A DNA stretch of 64,000 nt, from NCBI GenBank assembly GCA_907163375.1, contig CAJQUW010000906.1:310001-374000 (forward strand), written 5' to 3'. Positions within the stretch are counted from its first letter, which is position 1; each line of letters starts with the position of its first letter. The notes beneath the pieces are model-generated. The model was not told the DNA's origin. It saw only the letters and a program-made list of their open reading frames with translations, and searched no databases. The stretch is from Prostheceraeus crozeri (lineage: Eukaryota; Platyhelminthes; Polycladida; Euryleptidae). The position numbers and the translations under genes are program-made. Below, in pieces: positions 19,684 to 31,465 of this stretch.

Positions 19684-20062
19684 AACAATAATGCATCACA
19701 TTTTTCAACGATTTTTCACATCGATCTGCAGTAAGTGCGAAGGTTTTTGACGTAGAAACTTAAAAGATGAATTCATATTATTGAAAATGTAAATTTATAT
19801 ACAAGAATATGCATTACATTCGATGTTGCACAAAAATGGTTTAGAAGGAAAATATACGACACTACAATTAACACAGCAGTTTTCTTTTCATTACATGAAG
19901 TAATTTAACAAAGCAATAGTTCACCATTTCAGAAGTTCAGATGCGAAATACAAAATAGCAAAAATCACTGAGGCATACCAGAGAATGAAAGCTAGTTCAC
20001 TACTACACTAAATTCATTTATTCATGTAGAAGCGCCTGACACCAACGACTGTGAGTTTAAAA

Positions 20063-23000
20063 TCACCAGCAAATATGAAGTTCGAGTAACCAGTAAAATT
20101 TCGGGAATCGTGCCACCTCGCAATCAACTGAAAGAAATCAGCAGTTTTATGATTGATTCAGTACATATGAGTAAATATACTAGAAAACTTACTGTTGTGA
20201 CTGTGTTGACTTGAAATCGAATACTGTAGTAAAATTGGAAAGAACAGGAGAATACGACATATTGAGCTGAATGGAATCAGAGATCGGGTACCACTTTGAA
20301 TAGCCGAATTGAACCGACCTGAGGTGAGATGAGTGATTGAGCTTAATGGGAAGAATTGGAGAACGAATGCCACCTTGCTATTGCTACCAACTGAAAGGAA
20401 TCAGAACATTTATTTGATTCAGTACATATACACTGCTCGAAAAAAGTTCTGCTACACTTTCATAAAGTAAAACGTTTTTTTGATTGACTTTCATCTAGAA
20501 GGATTTTTACACATCAGGGACATTTATACGTTGCCTAAAGATGTGTAGTGTAATCATTTATCAGAATAATAATCAATTGAGGTCGTATGAATATAACACA
20601 GGCTAATTCATATGTTCAAAAAATAGCATTTTATCATAGATCGGTAAGAAGATACCATTTGTTCTGTCTTTGATACAAAACATACCGTACATAAAAGATG
20701 AGTAAATTGGTTGATCATTCAGATGATGTATAAAATTTCTTTTAAGAGATAAAACAGTCAGCATCCGGTGTCGTCACTGCCGTCATCACGGTCATAGACG
20801 AAACTCGGTCGTTTCGGTTATAGACGAAGCTTTCCTGACTGGATTGACCAAGTTGCTGGCGAGTGTTCGACTGACGATTTGAAGGAATGGTTTAGTGACG
20901 GTTTGGGTTATGAACACTAGGATGACGAAGGGATTGCTCAGCACGTGCACACAGAGTGAAAGTGAAGATGAGGACGATGTTATAGTAGAAAGAAACACCC
21001 TGTGACCCACGCGGAAGCCTAGCATCATATTGACCGATTCCTGAGTTATTTGCGGAGTGAGGGCTTGGCTGATCCCGTCAATACAGCGACATGTTTGGAA
21101 TGGCGCAACATGGCGGCCGAGCAATCATTTTTAGATAAAGATGACGCTTTTGTACATAGCATTTCACGAGTTAGTAGTTTAATATTGTTTGACAACGATC
21201 AAATTTTGGTTGCTATTTTGAAGTAACTTTTAAGCATTAATTTTTATGCAGATTTGCATTGCAAAATATTGCAATTTATGTACAATGTCATTAAATAAAG
21301 AAGTTTTTCATCAACACAGTAATAGTATGGAAATCTTGGGAATAGTGCATGGACTTCACTAGCTATGTTTATAACTTTTAAGTTCAAAATTCAATTACCG
21401 TAGAACGGGGTGACTTTACACATGCGGGGTGACTTTATACAAACAGGTATTTTGTTGAAAAGTCCCATCTTACAGCTTCCTGGTGGATTTCTTTACAATT
21501 TTTTGTGTCGTTTTCATTTATCGGTTATCAGACGATAATAAAAATGTGTAGATAACTTTTTATCAGCATAACTGGTATTTATAAATCAATAAAATATAAT
21601 GCGTAAAAAATATCAATTTTTTGGCAACGTGCAAACTTCTTATTGGCTCATATTGACGGAAAGTTGCATTTTCATCCGGATTGCTTTTTTTATGGACCAT
21701 AATCCTACGTTTCAGAATCATTAGAGATATTTGTCCTGAGTGTTTATTATTGTTATATCTCGATTTTATGAAAAAATTAACATGCTTGGGGTGACTTTAC
21801 ACACTACCTGATGTCATTACGGTATGTCACTACCTGAGCTGAGTCATGAGAAAGGGCTTGTCAATTTAGATCTACTGTACATTCCAAAGTCACAAGGTTT
21901 GGTATCACAATCAATGGGAAAGGGAGAATTCACTAATTGATATGGCATGATTTAATATGATATGATTGATATGATATATGATATGATATGATAGGCTATC
22001 ATTTGATATGAAAAGCTATCATTTGATATGATATGATATGATTTGATTTGATATGATATGATATAAATGTAACATCCTATCTTGATTTGATTTGATATAG
22101 ACTACCGTAATATCTTATTTTTTAATTTTAGATAATGCCACGAAATTATCGACGAGAACTTGGGTCTCGAAAATATCGTGATTACGACAAAGAGAAAATT
22201 ACTGAGGCTGTAAAGGACTATGAATAGGGACTTTCGTTACGTAAATGTCAGGAGAAGCATGGTATTCCCTTTAGCACTATTCAAAAAACGTCCAAAGGAA
22301 AACATCCTTTAACACTTGGTGGTCAAACTGCTCTGTCAAAAGAAACTGAATCATCCTTGATAAAAGTAATACAAACATGTGGAGAATGGAGTTGCCCATT
22401 ATCTCTTTTGGATATCCGAATGATTGCAAAGAGGATCCTAGATAAATAAGGCAGAAATGTTAAGTGCTTCAAGAATAATCTGCCTGGCGTTGAGTGGGTG
22501 AACAGCTTTCTGAAGAGAAATAAAGATCAATTATCGCTGAGACAGGCACAAAATATCAAAACCATTCGCGCGGAAGTTAATTCTGATGATATTAACATCT
22601 ATTTCGATCATCTTTCTGAAAGTTTGGCTGGTGTACCAGGTTCTCATATTATAAACTACGACGAAACAAATGTTTCAGATGATCCCGGTAGGCAGAAGCT
22701 GGTTTTTAAACGAGGTTCGAAATATCCCGAAAGAATCATGAATCAAACTAAAAGTTGCACTTCAATCATGTTTTCTGGAACAGCGTCAGGGACAGTGTTG
22801 CCTATATATGTAGTATTCAAAGCAGAACGTACGTGGGATTCGTGGTGCAATGGTGGGCCACCTAATGCAAGGTACAATCGTTCAAAGTCAGGATGGTTCG
22901 ACAGCACGTGCTTTCTGGACTGGTTTACTACAATTGTCATTCCATACTGCCGAAATCTCAGTGGGCCTAAAATTGTCATCGGTGACAATTTGTCTTCGCA

Positions 23001-26000
23001 CCTGAATGAAGATATCATTGAACTTTGTCATCGTCATGACATTCGTTTTCCGTTGCTACCGCCTAATAGTACTCACTTGACACAGCCCCTTGACGTCTGT
23101 TTTTTCAGACCATTGAAAATGAAATGGCGAAAGATACTCTCAGCCTGAAAAGAGGCTAACAGGCGGCTGACGACATTACCAAAGGACTCAATTGCTCCAC
23201 TGTTAAAACAGCTGTGCGAGGAAATAGGCATTCACAAAAACGCAGTTTTGATATCGGGCTTCAAAGCAACTGGAATTTACCCTTTGGACAGGCATCAAGT
23301 TTTGAACAAGCTACCAGATTCATTGGATCGCATGGAAGCAGCAAGGGCCAATGTAAATGATGCCCTTCTTGACCACCTCCGTTCCCTTCGATGTCCTGAA
23401 AAGTTATCTCGTGCCGGCAGAAAGAAAATAAATGTTGAACCTGGAAAGTCAATCTCTATATCAGAAATCCAAGGAACCTCAGCATCAACGTCGAAAAAGA
23501 AGACAAATGAGACAAGTGAAGAATCCGACACCACAGAAGACGAATCTAGCGAAGAAACTGAATGTGACGCCTCAGAAGAGGAAGATGAAAATGACATGGA
23601 AACCGATGAAGAGAGTAACTGCAGTGACAAAAGAAAATGCCGGTGCTTCTGGAATTACCAGGATTCCAAAGCTGGGTGCTTTGAAGATTGGAGATTGGGT
23701 GTTAGTCAGATTTACGAAACAGAAGACTTACGTGGGAACAATTGTCAATATCTATGGAAATGCTGATTTTACTGTCCAGTTTTTGAGGCATGTCAGAGAG
23801 ACGACATACGTTTGGCCAGAGAAAGATGACACATGTGACATCGATTTTGATCAAGTAGTGAAAATTTTGACACCCCCAGCAGTCGCAAGAAGGGGCGAAT
23901 TTATTTTTCTCGCATCAGACATTTGACGTTTGCATTTTGATGACATTTTATGACATTTTTATACTTCTTTGGGATAACCTTAGAACAACCTTTCGTAACC
24001 TTTGGGATAACCTTTTGTAATCTTCCTATTTTCACTGTCAGTTACCGGTAATCAGTTAACAATACACTACTGCCAATACACTACTGCACATATGCAAAAA
24101 TTTTTCTTTTTTTAAAACATGTAAAATGTGTAAAGTCAGCACGTAGAAGTCCTTAGTTAACATAAATCTTGATTCTCACATACTTTTACCTTGAAAAGTT
24201 TAAAGTGTGTAAAGTCACCCCAACATATGGGGTGACTTTACACACTTTTAAATTAAAAAAAATATGTATTCCGAATTTTGAATTTTATCATTATTATCAT
24301 CTATTCAATGTTTATACCTGTAAGTTCAATTTATCAAAATTTGAGTAAAATTCTTAAAAATTTCTAGAAAATACAATTGAAAGACTGAAAAAACTGTGTA
24401 AAGTCACCCTGTTCTACGGTATCCGGATCGCTCTTTGACCTATTTGGTTTGGGTCGCCCGGATAATCGAAGATGCACTGCATATGAAGTAGTGTACTCTC
24501 TATTTTATGACATATTTCATAACTACAGATTGGTGAAGTAACATGTAAAAACCGAGCGTCAATTAAGCGTAACAGCACTTTTTTAGGGGTTTACTTGAAT
24601 AATGATAACTTACCGTTGTGCGTATGTTGAATTGAAATTGAAAGAACAGGGGATTAGGAGAGATTGAGCTAGACTTCGAGAACCGTGCCACCTCGGAATC
24701 AACTGAAAGAAATCAGTACATTTATGTTTGATTCAGTGCATGTACTTTAATAATGATAACCTACCGTCGTGACTATGTTGACTTGAAATCGAATGGTAAA
24801 ATTCAGCCGAAATAAGACGAGATATGGAGCCGAATAGAATCAGAGAATGGGTACCACTTTGAATAACCGAATTGAACCGACGTGTGGTTAAGACGAGAGA
24901 TTCGTAGGAGAACTTCGTAGGAGAATTTGAACATACCGAGCTCAACTTGAACATACTCCCATCAACTGCTTTACAATCCTGAAATCATTTACGTCAACGC
25001 TTCGGAGCAGTAGATATACAGATTTATCAACATGTCAATAAACTAGTAGAAAATACTCTTTTTATCTATCTTTTATCAATTTTACAATATGTAGTCGATC
25101 TTATATTTCGTCATACAATTTAACGCTATCAAATCTTACAGAAAATTACGCTTAACTTTCAGTTCCGTTCAATATTGGAGCAAGATCAATAGACAGCATT
25201 TATTAAACAGTTCGAAATCCAGCTACCGGTATATCCATCATCAGAGAATACCTCATACCCAACTTGATGAATACACGTCATGAGCAAATATGAGGAGATA
25301 TCTGCCTCAGACCGTAGTATATAATCCGATGTGTGGATATGACCAGTGTACCCTTCAGACTGTCCGTCAGAGACGAAACGCGTCGGGTCACTTTTTTTAT
25401 TTTATTCAATAAAAAGTAGTAACTATCACGGAGTGAATCTTTTGTCTCAACGCAACTATTGTGTTTCATCACGGAACTCTCAGAGAGTCGAATGACTTCC
25501 AACTTTATCTGAGGCTTGGCCTGAGCCTCACTTGAAGCTCTCAGGGTCGTTCAGACTAGAGACAAACTTCTTCGTGGAGTTCATCTCGCAGACCTCGCTC
25601 AGATCGTTCAGGCAAGCTTGTCTCAGGACCTGTTCACACTATCTCTCGGCAAACGTGCCGAGTCGCCCCAAACAAAATGACGGCTGACGGAGTTGGTGGG
25701 TCTCAGCAAGTAATTTGTCACAACTTCTGTTTGATTGACGTTTAAAACCGACGACGACGACTCCAATTCTGCGGTTTAATTGGATAGTGGCTGAAGTCTC
25801 AGATCTCGGCTCTCATGTCTGAACCTACCTTAATGACGATGTCATCAATTCTGAAGTTTATTTTAATATTTATTAGCATTTCATTGAGTGCTACAGCTCC
25901 ATCATCATTGTGTCTTTTCTGTGAACTGACAACTATTCAGAAATTATTCCGTCCGACTGAAACCGGCACTTTATATAGGTCTATTACAACAGATGGAATA

Positions 26001-26323
26001 ATAAATCTAATAAAAGGGAGCAATAGAAAAATATTTCAACTTACTTCATCATCAAAACTTTTCAAATGCACTGGAAGATCAGCGATCCTTATCTTGTTCA
26101 TTTTATGATTCATTCTTCTCTCCATTAGCTCAAGCCTCTTGAACATGTCGGTATGATTCACCTGCATTGCTTCATGTAAGTCGTCTGAAAGTAAGTACGA
26201 CAAATATTAATTAATAGCATTTAGTGAAGGTCGATATAATCTTACTGATTTTTTTCATGATAGTTGTTTGGTTCTGGTCCTCAAACCTCTGGTCAGATGA
26301 GTTCTGCAATTGCGTCTGAGAAG
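20063..26323 (-). CDS. Unassigned multi-exon gene carried by the 12-kb transposon
   Basis: Exons with canonical GT-AG borders, read right to left: 26246-26323, 26045-26184, 25829-25918, 24765-24978, then 24614-24702 or 20193-20390, and 20063-20127 with a stop. Phases agree: 78 nt (entering at phase 1, ending with one spare base), 140 nt (2 + 46 codons), 90 nt (30 codons, phase 0), 214 nt, 198 nt, 65 nt. The first two exons encode a charged coiled coil (NDLHEAMQVNHTDMFKRLEL). Exons 24765-24978 and 20193-20390 are duplicates (RRFNSVIQSG with GRFNSAIQSG; both end SISSQHSH). Exons 24614-24702 and 20063-20127 also match each other (DSEVARF with DCEVARF). Exon 24614-24702 ends in phase 0, so it does not join 20063-20127; it may be alternative or relic. 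The upstream start is not resolved. The pogo insertion lies in the intron between 24614 and 20390. No known domain. Confidence 0.55.
21938..22085 (+). repeat. GATAT/GATTT microsatellite
   Basis: Imperfect run of TGATATGA units with two GCTATCATTTGATATG repeats, in the 5' untranslated part of the pogo element. Confidence 0.75.
22135..23926 (+). pseudogene. pogo/Tigger transposase, decayed
   Basis: Starts MPRNYRRELGSRKYRDYD with an HTH (SLRKCQEKHGIPFSTIQ) and a CENP-B-like second HTH (VEWVNSFLKRNKDQLSLR). The DDE_1 core has INYDETN (Asp codon 22660), GDNLSSH (Asp 22984) and THLTQPLDVCFF (Asp 23092). A C-terminal acidic stretch and a small conserved domain (KIGDWVLVRF, then FDQVVKIL) finish it. 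Stops at 22225-22227, 22447-22449 and 23146-23148 lie in the same frame. The last domain is in a different frame from about 23640. So at least four lesions; it cannot encode an active enzyme as it stands. Confidence 0.92.
24979..25828. other. Intron-like stretch in the 12-kb transposon
   Basis: Between two inferred exons of the minus-strand gene. It contains a GC-richer patch at about 25500-25690 (GAGGCTTGGCCTGAGCCTC near-palindrome). I see nothing else I can support. Confidence 0.35.
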
Positions 26324-29079
26324 CTGAAAAGCATCATTCACCATCAAGGTTGAATTTAGTAATTCACAATGGAATACTATTCACACTTAATTGATATAAT
26401 CAGGGATGCAAAGACTACGATTGTTAAAAGTGTTCCTTATATTAGAGGAAATAGGGTAGGTTTAGCTGAGATAGGTGAAATTCACAGCTAATAACTCCTT
26501 AAAATGGTTGTTTAAAAATATCTAGTTCAATGATAATAATTCAAACCATGATATGTAACGTAAAGAAATAGTGAAACTCTACTCCGAACTCAACTCTATG
26601 AAAATGATAACAAGATAAAAAATAAAATATGCCTGTATGGCCATGGAAACAGTCGAGTCAAAAGTGAGACAATTGAACGTTAATGACACACTTCAACATT
26701 TCCTTCCCCAATTTTAAAAAAAATGTTGCAACCCAAAATCATTCATAACATAGTAAGTCCTCATTTATTGGCACTCTGGCCATTTCTCCTTTAACAAGTT
26801 CGGTGAAGGATATCATTCAGTTGACTTGGTACGTTTTAAATAATCTTCACTACATATTACTTATCTGTTGGATTTGTTAAATAACAGTAAAGCATGAGAA
26901 AAATGTATCTTTATATGTTACCCATCACGAGTATGAGTATTTATTAAAAATGATGCATATTCAATACTATGGATCGTAGGACCTGTAGAAGAACCGCAAC
27001 TATGGTAAGTTTGTTCAGTGCTAAGCAATGAAACTGTAAAATTTCGATAAGTTGTCGGAGCCATATTCGTGAGAGATAAAGAAATTTCTATCGAAACAAT
27101 AGGATGTATCGTTGGTTGGTTTATATAATTATACTACACAGGCATTTATGTACAAATGTCAATGTGGAAGGTTTAACGACATTACTGTTAAATTCATTTT
27201 CTGTCTTAAACGGGATGACAAGAAAAGTAACACCAGTCATACCAAAACTCTCTATTTCTGTTGTTATTCTAGACGAATGCCTAGACCCAAGGAAATTTCT
27301 ATCCTATTTACGAAAATCAGGCCTAGTCCCTCGTCGGTAGTATTCCTTCATCTGCATGGAATTGTATAAAAATTACCATACAACCAAATAATTTATAAAA
27401 ACCATGTAAACCGTAATGGTAAAAGTCTGTACTACATACAGGAAGAAACCCTATCTCTTTGTTATTGAGAAAAGAAAATAGCGGAGTGTGATCAGGATAA
27501 CTGGTCATGAGTGATAGGCATGTAAGATCTCCCGTGAGATCTGTATACCATTCCTAAGCTGCACTTCACTTACCATTATAAATCTACGCCTGTAATAATT
27601 GGGACTAGTTACTACTATTTAGCCAACGAGAAAAAAACCGAAAATCCGTTTTTTCCGGAAAAGTAAGTAAAGCCCTGTAGAGCGTATTTGGAAATACCAG
27701 AGTAAAATATATTGACCAACTCTCTGAAGTGGCTTCAGGAGACTAAAATTTGCAAATGATAGTGTAGACTTTTTTTGGTCATTTTTTGCAAATTTTGCTT
27801 GTATTACTCACAAAGATGACTGACCTCAAAATTCTTTTACACGATTGAATTCTCTGATAAATTGCCTTACAATACATACCAGTTGAATTGAAATCGGATA
27901 AATACTTAAGTGGCGAGGTCGTGATTTTCTTCCCACAAACTTCGTTCATGATTTTTTTTCGACAGATTACCTTTAAGCTATAACGTCGTAATACTATCCA
28001 CGTATGTCGAATTTAACTATGCAGTTGCAAAATCGGATATTTTTACCTGTAAGCATACTTGATGTTGTAAAAACAAAATTAGACCCGAATTACCCAAGCC
28101 CATTCGACACTTCTGCAAGTTTTACTGTTTTCATGCCCAAACTTAAAACACTCAAAATGAATTTTCTAATATTAACTTATAAATTTCTTAAGTAGGCCTA
28201 CATACACAGAACGTACATTTGAGGGTAAAAGGAATTTGCAACATTTAATTGAAAATTTATTAAGGTCATAAGAAAAAAGTAGCCGTATTCGACCCAACCC
28301 CCCCCCCCTAAAACAGTAAAATAACCCCATTGCAGATTGTATTATCGATTTGCTTCGGAAAGTTTGTTTTTCTTTAAGGCGTTTGCACTCGAAAAAAATC
28401 ATTGCAAGTACATTTTTCTATCAGAACAGGCCATTCCAAAACTTGTTGGTACACCTTACCAGACAGACGGCTAGATTTAAATGTCTTGAAATGTTTAAGA
28501 TACGTACACTTGCCTGGAAGCATTACAAAAAATACTCGATCTTGATTTTAATTGGAAACTTGACATACACCGGGATCATTCGATCAGAATAATCACAATT
28601 TCTAACTTTTTATTTATCACAGCTTCAAGAAAAAATGAAATTTAGAAATAAAAACCGTTTTATAATTTTGGCCATGCAATGTAGTTTCTCGCAGATGTTG
28701 CAGTTCTTTCGAATTCTCAGTAGATATGGAGAAACATATAAGTATTACGAAATATTAGTGACACCGGAGTTTCCCGGAGCTACCAGTTTTACTGAAAATC
28801 CGTGCGAAACATTCATGACTAAAAAAAAGCAATGTACAGGGGAGTGTCTATCGACACGTATAAAATCGTATCGGTAGCGTAATTTGATTATGTATGCCCT
28901 AGACTAAATTTTACTCTTGTCCGAGTTAAGTTTTATTGCTGTATACACGATGGTTCGTTTAATGAAGATTCTAGTAACCTCTAAACATTTTTTGAATGAT
29001 ATACCTCTAAACATTTTCTGAATGATATTTCAGCTAAAACTTATAGATTGAGTTCTTCTTAAACCAAACGTAGTTACTT
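26324..29079. other. Gene-poor interior of the 12-kb transposon
   Basis: AT-rich, only short chance frames. A C10 homopolymer lies near 28300. It could hold introns and undetected short exons of the minus-strand gene. Confidence 0.35.
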
Positions 29080-29337
29080 ACTTTTTTCAGCTTCAACTTT
29101 TCTGCTTTTGACAGCGGCAAAAACCTTGAATTGAAATTTATGATGGAGTATTTCTCATCATTAATTGATTTTCCATAAAGGAAACTGAAATAAATATTGG
29201 AATGATCTGTGGGGATGAGGCATCTAGATTCTGCAGGTGTTCTTTTTCGTCGCGATGTCGCCAGCATCATGGGGGAAACGACTTGAGTTGAGTTGCTCTC
29301 CACCATAAATTTTCTTCTCCTCTTTTGATCCGAACAT
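29080..29337 (-). CDS. Possible upstream exon of the transposon gene
   Basis: Flanked by a good acceptor (polypyrimidine then CTGCAG at 29338 on the minus strand) and a GTAAGT donor. It is open over 258 nt in the frame reading CSDQKRRRKFMVES to KAEKLKLKK, phase 0 at both ends. The first certain exon of the downstream gene needs phase 1, so a missing exon or another frame is required. Low confidence. Confidence 0.3.
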
Positions 29338-30850
29338 TGCTGCAGTTGAAAAAAAATAGCACCGCTGCGTAGGAAGTCAATATCCTCAAAATGTTTAAGA
29401 GATTCTTTTATATTCCACCATTCACAAATCTCCCATAAACACCAGAGACAGTCAGCTTAATTTCAGTGACGTGTAACGGATATGACGAAGGCAACGAAAT
29501 TTTCCGTTGATTTAGTTTTAAACAAGAATGGGCGAATCTTTCATTAAAACAAATAAAAATTTTTAATTTTCAGTTTTTTTTGTTTATGAATAAACCCATA
29601 GAGTATATTTATATAGGTACTCTATGGTTTAACTTATTGAGTAAGACTCATAGAAATTATATAGACTTACCATAAAATTAAGCACCGAAGTGTTAAAATA
29701 AATAAAAAGTGATGTTATTATATCACTGTGGGCATATAGTAAAAAACTTTAGCACATGTACTCTGTCATGTTTGATGTTTGATTGCTGTTATCAACTTTC
29801 GTCCATTTTAAGATGTGTTAGAAATACAAGCAGGGATAACGGAATAATAAATTTCCCGGAATTGGGCACTGGTGGACACTACTATGCCCTGACGCCTTGA
29901 TGGTGACCTGCAGAGCATGTCGAGAAACCAAATAATCATAAAATAATACAATTCCAAACGCGGATATTAAGTAAGTATTAAGTTCATGATTTATTTCCAT
30001 GGAAGAAGGGGCCTAACAATAAATATTTTGTTTCATTGTTGATGGGTGCTGAAGTATGAGTGATTATTATTTTTTGTTTTAGTTCTCAACCTCTAACAAA
30101 TATTTCAAGTTCCTGGATACCGAAATCAGCTGTTCACATGCTCACACAGCATCAACGCATGTTCGTGATAAAGTGATGTCCCTGTCTATTGCGTAGTTGC
30201 GTAGTTCATCATACAATCAAATGAAAAAATATAGAAGTTAATTGGTTAAAGGCTTAATAGAAATTCCTGAAAACGCGCACGCACTTAGCAGATGACAATA
30301 AGAGGTTCAAATGCTCGCTACCGAATTCAGAGATTATTCTCAGTGACTGAAACCATATATGCGGCGTCAAAATTATCCAACTTGTGAAAATTTTAGATCA
30401 ATAGTACATTGACGAGAAGTGTTTGTAATTCGCAAAACTTCCGCATTTGAAAGAATCAAATCTGCGACTATTGGAATGGAATGGTCAACATACGACGGAT
30501 TTCCCTTTTCACGTTATACAAATTTATCTTGCTTTTCGCCCATATAATACATTCTACTGCTGTGCTAACTTTTCCAGCTGTTTTTCCCTTCTTAGTCAAA
30601 TAAATTCTTATAAAAAATTTTCTATTTTAATGGGTGAAATTACAATTGAAATTTTTCTCTGTAAACAAATATTTCTTTTTGGATGGATTGCAGTACGGTG
30701 AAGAAATCATACACGTGGTAACAAAAAGTCTTTTCGTCAATATCCGATCTTAACGTTTGAGAATAGGCTGTTTCTCTTTGATGACTTTCATTGCATCTTA
30801 TATCATTCTCTCCAAAGACAATGGATATCTATCATATGCATTCTTTTAAC
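29338..30850. other. Gene-poor interior of the 12-kb transposon
   Basis: AT-rich with short frames only; nothing supported. Confidence 0.35.
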
Positions 30851-30854
30851 AACG

Positions 30855-31260
30855 GATCACTGATCATCGATCTTTTTACCGTCCATCAAATATAAATTCA
30901 AAAACGCTGACAAAGTTTTGACATAGAGATGTAAAATTGTGTTAGCACTTTTTCTTATTTGCTTAGGGCCTATAAGTCATTAATGAATTTTCACGAGAGA
31001 TTATGCCTTTTTATAATATCTATTTTCAGTGATTTATCCATGAGTCACTGATCATTGATGTTTTAACCATTAAAGATACCTATTTGAAAATAACTAACTC
31101 ATAGTTGTAAGAGTGTTTCAGCACTGAATTTTGATTACGCCTAATAAAACTTTCACGAGAAATCATGCCCTTTTTCAAAATATCTTTGTCACTGGAATTA
31201 TCTTTGGTCACTGGAATTATCCAAGACTCATTGATAATGGATGATTTAACCATGGCAAAT
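30855..31260 (+). repeat. Degenerate tandem repeats of about 185 bp
   Basis: Units begin near 30856 (GGATCACTGATCATCGAT) and 31042 (GAGTCACTGATCATTGATG), with a partial third near 31222 (GACTCATTGATAATGGATG). Each contains a TTTCACGAGA(G/A)AT(T/C)ATGCC segment. They lie inside the right end of the 12-kb transposon, mirroring the subterminal repeats at its left end. Confidence 0.6.
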
Positions 31261-31465
31261 GTGATTGAAAAATTAATTCGAATAAAAACATACAAACTGT
31301 ATTCAAAAAAGTTTATTCATACTTCTTAACCATGTTTCAAGAATTATTTATCAATATATGTCACTGAATATTATTTTTCTTGCGAGTTTCTTAATTTTTT
31401 TTATATAATAATTATCCAGATTTCATGGATCATGTATAATTATCCATGGACCGGCAACTAGGGTA

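Larger units (their letters stand above)
21398..24419 (+). mobile_element. pogo/Tigger-type transposon
   Basis: 3,022 bp, bounded by TA (21396-21397 and 24420-24421). The termini are inverted repeats starting CCGTAGAAC, followed by (A/G)GGGTGACTTTACAC. The core GGGTGACTTTACAC recurs inside both ends (near 21425, 21788, and as a head-to-head pair at about 24203-24243), probable transposase sites. It lies inside the 12-kb transposon in an intron of its gene. Relic, because the transposase is interrupted. Confidence 0.93.
19274..31463. mobile_element. 12.2-kb DNA transposon with TA target duplication, family unassigned
   Basis: Begins CCCTAGTTGCCGG and ends with the exact reverse complement; the perfect terminal inverted repeat is 23 bp. 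It is flanked by TA on both sides (19272-19273 and 31464-31465). The empty site is preserved in the other palindrome arm (GATCTAGCTAGACGTG at 35467-35482 read on the minus strand), which proves insertion with a 2-bp TA duplication. Without the 3,022-bp pogo inside, it is about 9.2 kb. No transposase domain is recognised. It carries a multi-exon minus-strand gene and subterminal repeats at both ends. TA duplication points to the IS630-Tc1-mariner group in the broad sense, but the termini are not ones I recognise. Confidence 0.85.

Noticed and set aside
20432-20470. CACTGCTCGAAAAAAG, like some Tc1-type ends
   Set aside because: No matching inverted end or TA-bounded partner found downstream.
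25278-25502. 74-residue minus-strand frame (VMKHNSCVETKDSL)
   Set aside because: No recognised domain, and no splice site linking it in phase to the transposon gene; left as spacer.
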